Of a DNA stretch of 64,000 nucleotides, positions 8,460 through 16,479 are shown in pieces. Each line of letters starts with the position of its first letter. Position 1 is the stretch's first letter. The notes below the pieces were generated by a model. The model was not told the origin of the DNA. It searched no databases and saw only the letters and a program-made list of their open reading frames with translations. The position numbers were made by a program, and so were the translations under genes. Origin of the DNA: a bacterium (lineage in GTDB: Bacteria; Actinomycetota; Acidimicrobiia; Spongiisociales; Spongiisociaceae); assembly GCA_028821575.1 (NCBI GenBank), contig JAPPFW010000095.1:24428-88427 (forward strand), read 5' to 3'.

Positions 8460-9736
8460 CTGACGGTACCGACGCCCACGTAGGCGAGTCCGTGGGCCTC
8501 GACCACCCCGGGATCCAGCAGGTTCCGGGCATCGACAACCGCCGAACCCCTCATGACGCCTCGCACTTCCGAAAGGTCCACCTCACGGAACTCCTTCCAC
8601 TCCGTGGCAACCAGCAGGACGTCGGCGCCGGATGCCGCCGAGACCGCGTCGACCGCAGGTCTCACACCGGATATCGGAGCATTCACCTTCGGGTCGTAGG
8701 CCTGCACGATGGCACCACCCGCCAGGAGCCGCGCTGCGAGATCCACGGCCGGGGACTCTCGAGTGTCGTCCGTATCCGCCTTGAAGGCGAGCCCCCATAG
8801 GCCGATGACCGACCCTTGCAACGATCCTCCGGCGGCCGACTCCACCTTTTCCACGATCCGCCGGCGTTGGAGATCGTTGACTTCCATCGCCGCCCTCAGT
8901 AGTACGAAGTCGTAACCGCTCCGATCGGCGATCGACAGCAGGGCCCTGGTGTCCTTGGGAAGACAGGACCCGCCGTACCCGGGTCCCGGCTGCAGGTAGT
9001 GTGGCCCGATCCGATGGTCACGACCCATCCCCCCCAACACCTCGGCGGCGTCGGCGCCGACCGCCTCGCACAGGTTGGCGATGGAGTTGGCGAAGCCGAG
9101 CCTGGTGGCAAGGTACGAGTTCGCTGCGTACTTGATCATCTCGGCCGATGCGGGATCTGTGACGACCAGGTCCCCGGTGAGCCCGCGGTAGACATGTGAG
9201 CCGAGTATCTCGATCGCGTGCGGGTCTGCGGTTCCGATCACGATCCGATCCGGGTTGAGAAAGTCGTGCACGGCACTCCCCTCCCGGAGAAACTCGGGAT
9301 TGGAAACTACCCGGACCCCCCGGTCCGAGATAGCCGGAAGGGACGCTAGGCGGCGCGCGGTGCCGACCGGTACAGTCGACTTGACAGCAAGCACCGCGCC
9401 GCGTTCCAGAGTTCCGGCCAGGCTGGCGACCGCGTCGTGGAGGATCCTGGTATCGACCGATCCGTCGGGAGCTGACGGGGTGGGAAGGGCCATGAACACG
9501 ACGCCGACGCCGCGGACCGCTTCCCGGTTGGACGCATGGAAGCTGAGGCGCCTGTTCGCCATGCCCTCGGAGAGGAGCGAGTCGAGGCCGGGCTCGTAGA
9601 TGGGCGACTTCCCGGCCCGGAGAGCGCCGAGCCTGGCCGGGTCCCGCTCGCCGACCCGAACGCGATGCCCCAGACGGACCAGTCCTGCCGCTTGGACGAG
9701 ACCGACATAGCCGGCCCCGATGACCGCTATCACCAT
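8456..9736 (-). CDS. ugd: UDP-glucose/GDP-mannose 6-dehydrogenase
   Basis: About 426 residues, normal for the family. It oxidises a nucleotide hexose twice to the uronic acid. Seen: VIAVIGAGYVGLVQAAGL (NAD site), FMALPTPS, VVSNPEFLREGSAVHDF, EMIKYAANSYLA, and the catalytic-cysteine block GYGGSCLPKDTRAL, followed by WGLAFKADTDDTRESPA. I set the start at the ATG at 9736 beside the Rossmann motif; the upstream in-frame extension overlaps the LCP gene and looks non-coding. It belongs with the epimerase downstream and the LCP protein upstream in a surface-polymer unit. Confidence 0.9.
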   Translation of the reverse strand: MVIAVIGAGYVGLVQAAGLVRLGHRVRVGERDPARLGALRAGKSPIYEPGLDSLLSEGMANRRLSFHASNREAVRGVGVVFMALPTPSAPDGSVDTRILHDAVASLAGTLERGAVLAVKSTVPVGTARRLASLPAISDRGVRVVSNPEFLREGSAVHDFLNPDRIVIGTADPHAIEILGSHVYRGLTGDLVVTDPASAEMIKYAANSYLATRLGFANSIANLCEAVGADAAEVLGGMGRDHRIGPHYLQPGPGYGGSCLPKDTRALLSIADRSGYDFVLLRAAMEVNDLQRRRIVEKVESAAGGSLQGSVIGLWGLAFKADTDDTRESPAVDLAARLLAGGAIVQAYDPKVNAPISGVRPAVDAVSAASGADVLLVATEWKEFREVDLSEVRGVMRGSAVVDARNLLDPGVVEAHGLAYVGVGTVR

Positions 9737-9809
9737 CCCGGCCGCTCCACCCTCATGAACTGCCACGGATCCAGGGACCGTGCCCATCAGCGAGTCTGCC
9801 GGCGACGGG

Positions 9810-11231
9810 TCACCGGCCCAATGCATCCGCGCCGATGACGACCACCGCGTCGAGTCCTTCGTCCAACGTACCCGCGGTCACCTCCCCGAAGCCGAGCGCA
9901 TCCACGATCATGACACCTGTCTCCAGGTCCCCGGCTCTCACGGTCACTACCGTATTCTCGAAGTCGAAGGAACCGGCGTCGTCGACGTCGACAACCACGA
10001 AACCGCCGTCCTCGAGTTCGACGCTCCACCTGTCCGCCTCGCCACTTCCGCCGTTGCCGTTGAGTATCCGGAGCCGGGCCGGCTCGGAGGGTGGCGGCCC
10101 ATCCGGGGAGCCTCCAAGATCCCCCCTGAAGGATCCGTAGACAGCATCTGCCGAGTCCCTCGCCGCAACCAGATACGACACGTCGTCCTCCCGCCGCTCG
10201 AACACGGGCAGCGAGACGATCTCGATGTCCTCCCTGTCGAGCTTCCTCGCCTCAAGCACGAACTCGACCAGTTGGCGATCACTCAGGCGGGCGTCGACCC
10301 GGAGATGCTGACCGACCGCTCGCAGCACGCGGGAGACGCTGAACATATCAAAGACGGACAGCCGCTTTGCCGCGGCCAGCATGGCGAAGATCAGACTCTG
10401 CTGGCGACCGATCCGGCCCAGATCATCGGCATCCACGCTCACCCACGTTCCGTCGCGGAACTCCTGGTACTGGCGTGATCGGGCATAGGCAAGGGCCGTC
10501 TTCCCATCGGCGAGTTGCACACCGGCTTCGACATCCAGGTGGGACTTGAGGTCCCTGGCCGGATACGGGAAGTAGAGTTCAACCCCTCCCAGGCCATCCA
10601 CGATTCCGGCGAAGCCGAAGAAGTCCAGTTCGATGTAGTAGTCGATATCGATGCCGGTCTCGTTCACGACGGTCTCGTACAGGAGTTGGGGGTTGGGACC
10701 GTCTATGGAATAAGCAGCGTTGAGCTTTCTGATCCTCCCGTGGACGCCCACCCGGAGGTCTCGGGGAAGGCTCAGCAGGCGGACTCGCAATCCGTCGTAG
10801 GCGGCGATCATGATCACATCGGCCCGGTGTCCGCCCAACTCATCGGTGACCCCCAGGTCGTCGGGGAGGTTCTCACGGGTGTCGCTTCCTATCACCAGGA
10901 AGGTCACCGGCTCGTCGAGCGCGACGCGAGGAGGTTCAGCAGCCGGATCGTCGGCGACGGAAACCCATTCAGGAGAGTCGGTGTCCTCGGATGGAGCGGC
11001 CACCGGTTGGTCCTCGGGCTCCGGCGTTGCGGTCGTGGTGGTCGTCACCGGCCGCGGCTCCGCTGGCACGATCTCCACGCGTTCGGGCCGTAGAAGCCTC
11101 CATCCGAGTATCCCCGCGAGCACCAGGGAGTTGAGCACGACGAGCGCGATGATGAGCCGCAGCCAACGGCGGCGGGCTTCCGAGTCCTGGTACGCGGGCG
11201 CGTCCGAACCGAGCGGGTCTTCGGTGGTCAT
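9810..11231 (-). CDS. LytR-CpsA-Psr (LCP) family cell-wall polymer ligase
   Basis: 473 residues. One membrane helix (about 24-46), a Thr/Pro/Glu-rich linker, then the LCP domain: VTFLVIGSDTREN, GHRADVIMIAAYD, LLSLPRDLRV, KLNAAYSIDGP, FFGFAGIVDGLGGV, LAYARSRQY and the Arg/Gln region in GRIGRQQSLI. The Asp and Arg residues that bind the polyprenyl diphosphate are present. The last ~95 residues (from RLRILNGNG) match the LytR C-terminal domain. LCP enzymes attach teichoic-acid-like or arabinogalactan polymers to peptidoglycan outside the membrane, which fits the nucleotide-sugar genes downstream. Confidence 0.88.
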   Translation of the reverse strand: MTTEDPLGSDAPAYQDSEARRRWLRLIIALVVLNSLVLAGILGWRLLRPERVEIVPAEPRPVTTTTTATPEPEDQPVAAPSEDTDSPEWVSVADDPAAEPPRVALDEPVTFLVIGSDTRENLPDDLGVTDELGGHRADVIMIAAYDGLRVRLLSLPRDLRVGVHGRIRKLNAAYSIDGPNPQLLYETVVNETGIDIDYYIELDFFGFAGIVDGLGGVELYFPYPARDLKSHLDVEAGVQLADGKTALAYARSRQYQEFRDGTWVSVDADDLGRIGRQQSLIFAMLAAAKRLSVFDMFSVSRVLRAVGQHLRVDARLSDRQLVEFVLEARKLDREDIEIVSLPVFERREDDVSYLVAARDSADAVYGSFRGDLGGSPDGPPPSEPARLRILNGNGGSGEADRWSVELEDGGFVVVDVDDAGSFDFENTVVTVRAGDLETGVMIVDALGFGEVTAGTLDEGLDAVVVIGADALGR

Positions 11232-11378
11232 TCGAGGCTGGGGAGGATGTTAACTGCGGCCGCCCGGTAACCGGATCCGGCAGCCTTGCGCCGAGGCGCT
11301 TGCCGTATCCGGAACTCCGCTACCCGCGACCCGTAAGCGACAGGCGCTAGAGCTACCGCGCCCAACGACCGGACCGTG

Positions 11379-11567
11379 TCATCCGCAGCAATCGTCCATC
11401 GTTTCCCCTGACCAGGGATGGTTTGCTTCGTTGAGCACCTCGGCGACCCTCGCTCTGCGTCCCGAGCACTCCGGGCACACCCAGACGGTTGGAACCCTGG
11501 CGCCAGCCACCACGAGCGAGGGGTACTCATTCCGGCAGTCGGGGCACACGATCCTGAGCACCGGCAT
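11379..11567 (-). CDS. Small zinc-ribbon protein at the end of the CoM operon
   Basis: 62 residues. Two CxxC knuckles (CPDC and CPEC) about 23 residues apart form a zinc ribbon; the protein ends in DDCCG, an exposed vicinal cysteine pair followed by Gly. I do not recognise a named family. It starts 24 bp downstream of the ArgH-like lyase on the same strand, so it is probably transcribed with the CoM biosynthesis genes. By position and its cysteine tail it could bind a metal, sulfur or a partner enzyme in CoM synthesis, but that is inference; it may simply be a FmdB-like regulatory ribbon. Confidence 0.6.
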   Translation of the reverse strand: MPVLRIVCPDCRNEYPSLVVAGARVPTVWVCPECSGRRARVAEVLNEANHPWSGETMDDCCG

Positions 11568-11591
11568 GGTTACCTCCCAACCGCGAGCCTG

Positions 11592-13187
11592 TCACCGCTC
11601 TGCCAACGCCGAAGCCTCCGACAGCAGCCGGGCGGTCACCGACTCGTGGGCGTCCCTGGTAGCTTGCGCCCACTCTAGGGCTCCTCGAAGCCGCTCGAGT
11701 ACCGATCCGCAGTGCTCCACCACCCGGCGAGGGGCCGATCCTCCCGGAGAGTCGCGCGACGAGATGATGGCAGCGACATCGCCCGCCCGCTCGACCGCCG
11801 AAGAGAGACCGGAGGGATCGATCCCGCACTCCCCCGCCGCCCGCTCCAGGTCCACCGCGGCCACCCTGCTCCCATCGCGTTCGGACACGTCTGCCACCGC
11901 CCGCCCGACGACGCGGTACGCGCTCCGGTAGTCCAGGCCGCACCCCAGCACGAGGAGCTCGGTGAGGTCGGTGGCAGTGGTGAAGTTGTCGCCTGCAGAG
12001 TCGGTCAACCTCCCGACGTCGACCTCCATGGTCGTGACGACATCGGTCGCCAAGCGCAACAGGCGACCCGCTAGCTCCACGGAGCCTGTGACCTCGCCGT
12101 AGGCGTAGAGCCAGTTGTCGGTTCGGGCTGACGGGGTCCGCTGCGTGCTCATGAGACCGGTGGATCTGCCGATCAGCGTCCCGCAGCCTCCGCGGATCAC
12201 AGCTAAGGCGTACGGATTGCGCTTCTGGGGAAGCAACACCGAAGCCCTCGACGAGGAGCCTCCCAGGGCAACGTAACCGAATTGGGGGGTGGCGAACACC
12301 TCGAGGTCCTCGGCGAGGCGGTCCGCGTTCATTACCGCCTGGGTCGCGGCCACCGTGCAATCGACCATCCCGTCGGCCGCCCACATGCCGTCGCGAATGT
12401 GGCGTGTCGGCCGGCGGAATCCCAGCCGGTCGGAAATCCGCTCCCGGCTCAGGGGGATGGAAGTCCCGCCCACCCCACCGGAACCGGCCGGCGAGAGGTT
12501 CGCCCACCGATGGCAACTCCGGACACGTTGGAGGTCCCGAGTGGCCTGTTCGGCGAAGCCAGCCAGGTAGTAGCCGAACGAGGAAGGCTGGGCAGGTTGC
12601 AGGTAAGTGGTGTCGTTCCATGGGACGGACGCCGATTCCAGCGCCCTCTGCACGAGACTGGTGGCAAGGCCCGCGACCGCCGCGTGAAGGTCGAGAAGGC
12701 GTCGGCGCAGGGCGAGGCGGATCGCCAGGCGTCCTGCCTCGCGCCGGGTCCGCCCGGTCGGGAGCCATCCTGCGGCCGCGCCGATCCGGCGTTCCAGCTC
12801 CCGTTCCCGGCTGTTGTACGCATCGCCGTATACGGCGTGGTAAGGGAATGACTCCACCGGGGTGGAGAGGAAGTCCAAGAGCACGCGGCACAACCGAGCC
12901 GCCGCCCCCCTCGGCGCGACCTCCGCATCCACCAGTTCCAGCACGTGGGCGAGGTCAGCCAGACACAAACCCTCGTGAAGGATCCGGGCATCTGCGACCT
13001 CCAGGCGGTAGCCGGCGTCGACCAGAGCCGGAGATGGTCCGGACCCCAATCGGCCCTCCGCCCCGAGGTATCCTTCGGGAGCCGCGACCGCCGCCGCCGG
13101 ACCGGTGCCCCGAAGCACATTGCCCTCGATCACCGCCAAGAGGCCGTCGACCTCCGCCGCTAGCTCCTCCTCCGGCCGCGCGCTCAC
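11592..13187 (-). CDS. Argininosuccinate-lyase-like aspartase/fumarase-superfamily enzyme, probable CoM biosynthesis (XcbD/XcbC type)
   Basis: 531 residues, longer than ordinary ArgH. The superfamily loop is recognisable (ASVLLPQKRNP, candidate base Ser316) and so is the ArgH-like TTYLQPAQPSSFGYYLAGF block. The catalytic His of the usual THxQ motif is Tyr195 here, and the usual GSSxM reads ASVLL, so it should not be a normal argininosuccinate lyase. In Xanthobacter, CoM synthesis uses two enzymes of this superfamily (XcbC, XcbD) with a PLP enzyme. The GTG start overlaps the PLP gene (GTGA), in a chain of three coupled genes. Family is certain; the exact CoM step is inferred from context. Confidence 0.78.
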   Translation of the reverse strand: MSARPEEELAAEVDGLLAVIEGNVLRGTGPAAAVAAPEGYLGAEGRLGSGPSPALVDAGYRLEVADARILHEGLCLADLAHVLELVDAEVAPRGAAARLCRVLLDFLSTPVESFPYHAVYGDAYNSRERELERRIGAAAGWLPTGRTRREAGRLAIRLALRRRLLDLHAAVAGLATSLVQRALESASVPWNDTTYLQPAQPSSFGYYLAGFAEQATRDLQRVRSCHRWANLSPAGSGGVGGTSIPLSRERISDRLGFRRPTRHIRDGMWAADGMVDCTVAATQAVMNADRLAEDLEVFATPQFGYVALGGSSSRASVLLPQKRNPYALAVIRGGCGTLIGRSTGLMSTQRTPSARTDNWLYAYGEVTGSVELAGRLLRLATDVVTTMEVDVGRLTDSAGDNFTTATDLTELLVLGCGLDYRSAYRVVGRAVADVSERDGSRVAAVDLERAAGECGIDPSGLSSAVERAGDVAAIISSRDSPGGSAPRRVVEHCGSVLERLRGALEWAQATRDAHESVTARLLSEASALAER

Positions 13188-14131
13188 GCCGCCGAGCTCC
13201 CCAGGAACAGGTTGAGGGTTCCACCAGTCACCATGAACACGATCGGCTGAGCCAGGTCGGACTTTTCCCTCACGAGCGCCGCAAGAGCCGGAGACCCGTA
13301 CTCGGGATCCAGGAACACTCCTTCGGTCCTGGCCATTAGCGATCCGGCGTTCTCGACCTCCGCGGGATCGGGCTCACGCTCGTCGAGCACTTCCCAAGCC
13401 ACATCGCTCCGCTCCCGGACGCCGAGCATTTCCAGCGTCGAATCGGAGATCCGCCGCACTCGCCGCCTGCACTCATCGACGGGGCGATGCACGGACGCCC
13501 CGACAATGCGGGCTGCGGTGGAACGCCTCCGGAATCCGGCTACCAGCCCGGCCTGGGTACCACACGACCCGGTTGCGAGCCAGACGGTACCCGCGGCCAT
13601 CCCCATCCGTTCCAGTTGCGTCTCGAGTTCATCCACCGCCGCCACGTAGCCCAAGGCGCCGACCGGATCCGCTCCGCCCCGGCCCACCGCGTACGGCCGG
13701 CGCCCGGCACCCTCTAGCCGGTCGAACAGTGACTCCAGGACAGGATCGACCGATGGACGGGCAGGATCGCCCGTGAAGGTCACCCTCACTCCTTCCAAAC
13801 GATCCAGCAGGTCGAGGCTCCCCCGGCCCGGCGGGGGCCGATCCCCGAACATCACCAGTTCCACGGCCAAGCCCCGCTGGACGGCGCCTGATGCGGCGGT
13901 CAGTACCCAATTCGATCTGGGTCCACCTCCGGTCAGGAAGACATCGGCTGCTGCAACTTCCGCGGCTCCGACGTGGAACTCGACCGCCCGCGCCTTGTTG
14001 CCCCCGAGACCTACACCGGTCAGGTCATCCCGCTTCAGGAGGACCTCGACGCCGATCTCCTCGGATAGCCGCGGGGCAGCCACCAGGGGCGTGGGCAGGT
14101 TGGCCAGTGGCGCTCTGTGAGGGAGCTTCAA
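13184..14131 (-). CDS. D-cysteine desulfhydrase/ACC deaminase family PLP enzyme, probable CoM biosynthesis (XcbE type)
   Basis: 315 residues of fold-type II PLP sequence: LKRDDLTGVGLGGNKAR with the Schiff-base Lys46, TGGGPRSNWVLTAASGA (phosphate/substrate loop) and WLATGSCGTQAG. I place the start at the TTG at 14131, which overlaps the upstream stop as TTGA; the long upstream frame is antisense-type noise. XcbE of Xanthobacter, which belongs to this family, acts late in bacterial CoM synthesis where the thiol is introduced. Location between the two aspartase/fumarase-type lyases makes that role likely here. An alternative is a free-standing D-cysteine or ACC degrading enzyme, less likely given the operon. 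Confidence 0.82.
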   Translation of the reverse strand: MKLPHRAPLANLPTPLVAAPRLSEEIGVEVLLKRDDLTGVGLGGNKARAVEFHVGAAEVAAADVFLTGGGPRSNWVLTAASGAVQRGLAVELVMFGDRPPPGRGSLDLLDRLEGVRVTFTGDPARPSVDPVLESLFDRLEGAGRRPYAVGRGGADPVGALGYVAAVDELETQLERMGMAAGTVWLATGSCGTQAGLVAGFRRRSTAARIVGASVHRPVDECRRRVRRISDSTLEMLGVRERSDVAWEVLDEREPDPAEVENAGSLMARTEGVFLDPEYGSPALAALVREKSDLAQPIVFMVTGGTLNLFLGSSAA

Positions 14132-15474
14132 TCCGCTTCCCGAATGACCCGGTCGACGAACTCCGGTCCGGCGCCCATCACCCGATCGATGTCGGCCAAT
14201 TCGTCGATCCGTCGCCGGTCCACGTAGGCGGGGACCCGCGGATCGCCCAGGATCGCCTCGGCGAAGGTGAGACCCTGCTCGAATCCCCGCATCGCGGCGT
14301 CGTACACGATGTCGTGGGCTGTGTGCTTGCCGACCCGATCGGCCAGAAAGCGCATCAACGGTTCCGCGAACACGAACCCCTTCCGCGCCTCGATGTTGGC
14401 CATCATCCGGCCGCCGTCCACCTCCAGGCCCTCGACCAGGAGGGCTGCGTAGCGCGTAGCCGACAGGGTCATGGCGCACGCTTCCGGGATCGCGATCCAT
14501 TCGGCCTTCCAGCTCCGCCCGTCCCGCTCGTGTAGTTGGATCATCGCCTCGGTAACCACCCCGGCATCCGCCCGTACGAGGCGGGCGAGGGTGTCGAGAT
14601 GCTCCGACAGTTCCGGGTTGCGCTTCTGGGGCATGGTGATGCTCCCAACCGTTCCCTCGATGAACGGTTCTCGCACCTCCCCCAACTCCAGCCTCTGCAG
14701 CTCCATTATCTCGTTGCCGACCTTGGCGATGGTGGTTGCCGTCATGGCAAGCAGATGGGTGAACTCGGCGGGGCCGTCCCGGCTGGTTATCCACGGTATC
14801 GATGGGACACCGAGGCCCATGCGGCGTGCGAACTCATCGAGCAACGGCAGCGCACGGTCACCCCAGAACTCCATAGTCCCCAGCGCCCCGCCCAACTGCA
14901 CCACTTCCCAACGCTCCCTCCCTGCCGCGAGCCGGCGGCGGTGACGAGCGATCTCCGAAGCCCAGACCGCGGCCTTGAACCCGAACGGGATCGGGATGGC
15001 CGGCTGAGCGTGGGTACGGCCCATCATCGGCGTGGACCGGTGGTCACGGGCGAGGGCCAGGGCAGCCGCTTCAATTCGAGCCAGGTCCCGCTCGAGCAGG
15101 TCGCCGACCGATCGCAGGACGGTGGAGGTCCAGGTATCGGTCAGGTCCTGCACGGTGGCTCCGTAGTAGACCCACTCGCGGGCCGGCTCGGGCAGGGTGG
15201 CGCGCAGGACCCGGATCAGCCCCAGGGTGGAGTGGCCGGTGACCCTGGTCTCCACCGCGATCCGTTCGAGGTCGATCTCCGCCGTAGCGGCATGTTCCCT
15301 TATGAGGACCGCAGCGGACGCGGGGACCAGCCCGACTTCAGCCTGGGCTTCGGCGAGCGTGGCCAGGATGTCCAGCCAGGCCCGGAACCGGCCCTCCTCT
15401 CCCAGGATCGCCCTCACCTCGTCTGTGGCCCAGAGATGGCCGTATACGACCGAGTCGGATAGGTGGATGCTCAT
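14128..15474 (-). CDS. Adenylosuccinate-lyase-like aspartase/fumarase-superfamily enzyme, probable CoM biosynthesis (XcbC/XcbD type)
   Basis: 448 residues with an intact superfamily active site: STLGLIRVLR, GATVQDLTDT, MGRTHAQPAIPIPFGF with the catalytic His, and the signature loop VGSITMPQKRNPE. It resembles PurB and carboxymuconate cycloisomerase, but sits in a CoM gene cluster rather than with purine genes. Xanthobacter XcbC eliminates phosphate from phosphosulfolactate to give sulfoacrylate; of the two lyases here this one keeps the canonical residues and is the better candidate. The ATG overlaps the upstream stop (ATGA). The split of the XcbC and XcbD roles between the two lyases is inference. 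Confidence 0.8.
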   Translation of the reverse strand: MSIHLSDSVVYGHLWATDEVRAILGEEGRFRAWLDILATLAEAQAEVGLVPASAAVLIREHAATAEIDLERIAVETRVTGHSTLGLIRVLRATLPEPAREWVYYGATVQDLTDTWTSTVLRSVGDLLERDLARIEAAALALARDHRSTPMMGRTHAQPAIPIPFGFKAAVWASEIARHRRRLAAGRERWEVVQLGGALGTMEFWGDRALPLLDEFARRMGLGVPSIPWITSRDGPAEFTHLLAMTATTIAKVGNEIMELQRLELGEVREPFIEGTVGSITMPQKRNPELSEHLDTLARLVRADAGVVTEAMIQLHERDGRSWKAEWIAIPEACAMTLSATRYAALLVEGLEVDGGRMMANIEARKGFVFAEPLMRFLADRVGKHTAHDIVYDAAMRGFEQGLTFAEAILGDPRVPAYVDRRRIDELADIDRVMGAGPEFVDRVIREAD

Positions 15475-16382
15475 CCCGGGACGGGAGCCACGGCCTCCAC
15501 TCCGGTCAGCAGACGGAGCGCATGCCGTACCTCATCAAGATTCGCTCCCCAGGGCACGATTGCGCGGTTGCCGGTGAATTCCATGCCTCGCTCGAGCATG
15601 CAGCACTTGACCAGCCATCGATCTTCGGAGGCTTCCTTCTCCACCCGCTTGCGGGGACAAATGTCGACCTGGCGGGGTTCGTCCCCGTAGAAGTGGCGGT
15701 GGAACTGCATGGATCGCTCGCATCCGATCATTACCCACTCTTCGCGTGTCGCAGGCCGGGTGTCCAGGTACGACATGTCACCGTCAAGCTCCGTCCCGGC
15801 TCCCCGGCAGGGCAGCAGGTAAGAACCGGCGGGTACCGTGGCAGCGAGATCCGGGAATTTGACCGAGTCGAGCACCAACTCCACCGGGGGAAGGTCCTCA
15901 TCGAAATCCACGACCTGCTGAGCCTGGCGCAACAGTTTGGGAGGCTCCGGGGGTGTGACCTCCGCTACCCGGATCCGGACGGGATCGGGTTCCCATATGA
16001 AGTTGATATGCTCGAACATCCCTTTCACCACGAAACCCGATATACCGGGACGTCCCTGACCAGCCGCCACCCCGGCCAGCGCGGTGGCGTTCCCCACATC
16101 CACCACCGGATCCTCGATCAGCATCGTCCGGTCGGGACCCGACCACACCTCGACATCCACGACGGTCTGGAACAACTCGTCGCTCTCCTGGCGTGCCACG
16201 GCCGCCAAACCCACCGATCCATCGTGGACGAGTGCCAGGTAGTCGGTACGGCGGTACACCTCCCGGCCCATCAGGTAATCGACCATGTACGCAGGCTCCG
16301 GAACCTGGTCCACATGCTGGACCGAGAGCCCCCGGTACGGGTGGGCGCGGGCGTTGGGAGTCGGCTTTTCGGCTACAAGCAT
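15471..16382 (-). CDS. Unassigned cysteine-containing protein, first gene of the CoM biosynthesis operon
   Basis: 303 residues from the ATG at 16382. I do not recognise the family. Visible features: cysteines in LPCRG, IGCERS, DICPRKR and VKCCMLERG, acidic and Trp-rich N-terminal half, no signal peptide or membrane helix. It is translationally coupled (ATGA) to the PurB-like lyase. An upstream TTG at 16430 is in frame but lies before a TACAAT box (16423-16418, minus strand) that would be the -10, so the ATG is favoured. Bacterial CoM synthesis needs a decarboxylation and a reduction besides the steps assigned to its neighbours; this protein is a candidate for one, by position only. Confidence 0.6.
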   Translation of the reverse strand: MLVAEKPTPNARAHPYRGLSVQHVDQVPEPAYMVDYLMGREVYRRTDYLALVHDGSVGLAAVARQESDELFQTVVDVEVWSGPDRTMLIEDPVVDVGNATALAGVAAGQGRPGISGFVVKGMFEHINFIWEPDPVRIRVAEVTPPEPPKLLRQAQQVVDFDEDLPPVELVLDSVKFPDLAATVPAGSYLLPCRGAGTELDGDMSYLDTRPATREEWVMIGCERSMQFHRHFYGDEPRQVDICPRKRVEKEASEDRWLVKCCMLERGMEFTGNRAIVPWGANLDEVRHALRLLTGVEAVAPVPG

Positions 16383-16417
16383 GGCGTTGCGATCCGTGAT
16401 GCCGTTTCCATACGGCG

Positions 16418-16423
16418 ATTGTA
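16418..16423 (-). promoter_or_regulatory. Putative -10 box of the CoM biosynthesis operon
   Basis: TACAAT on the minus strand, about 36 bases before the chosen ATG at 16382. The matching -35 is poor. It lies just after the hairpin that follows xecA, so the biosynthesis genes may have their own promoter. Confidence 0.35.
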
Positions 16424-16434
16424 CCCGCAAACGT

Positions 16435-16464
16435 CAGGGCCGTCCCGACTAAGGGACGGCCCTG
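16435..16464 (-). terminator. Perfect 12-bp stem hairpin after xecA
   Basis: CAGGGCCGTCCC and GGGACGGCCCTG form a perfect 12-bp stem around a 6-base loop, starting 16 bases past the xecA stop. There is no clear U-tract, so it may act as a weak terminator, an mRNA 3' stabiliser or an attenuator separating xecA from the CoM biosynthesis genes. Confidence 0.6.
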
Positions 16465-16479
16465 CGCGGTAAGCAGATG

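Noticed and set aside
11592..15474. Arginine or purine biosynthesis role for the two lyases
   Set aside because: No arg or pur genes nearby; altered catalytic motif in the ArgH-like one; both coupled to the PLP enzyme in the CoM set.
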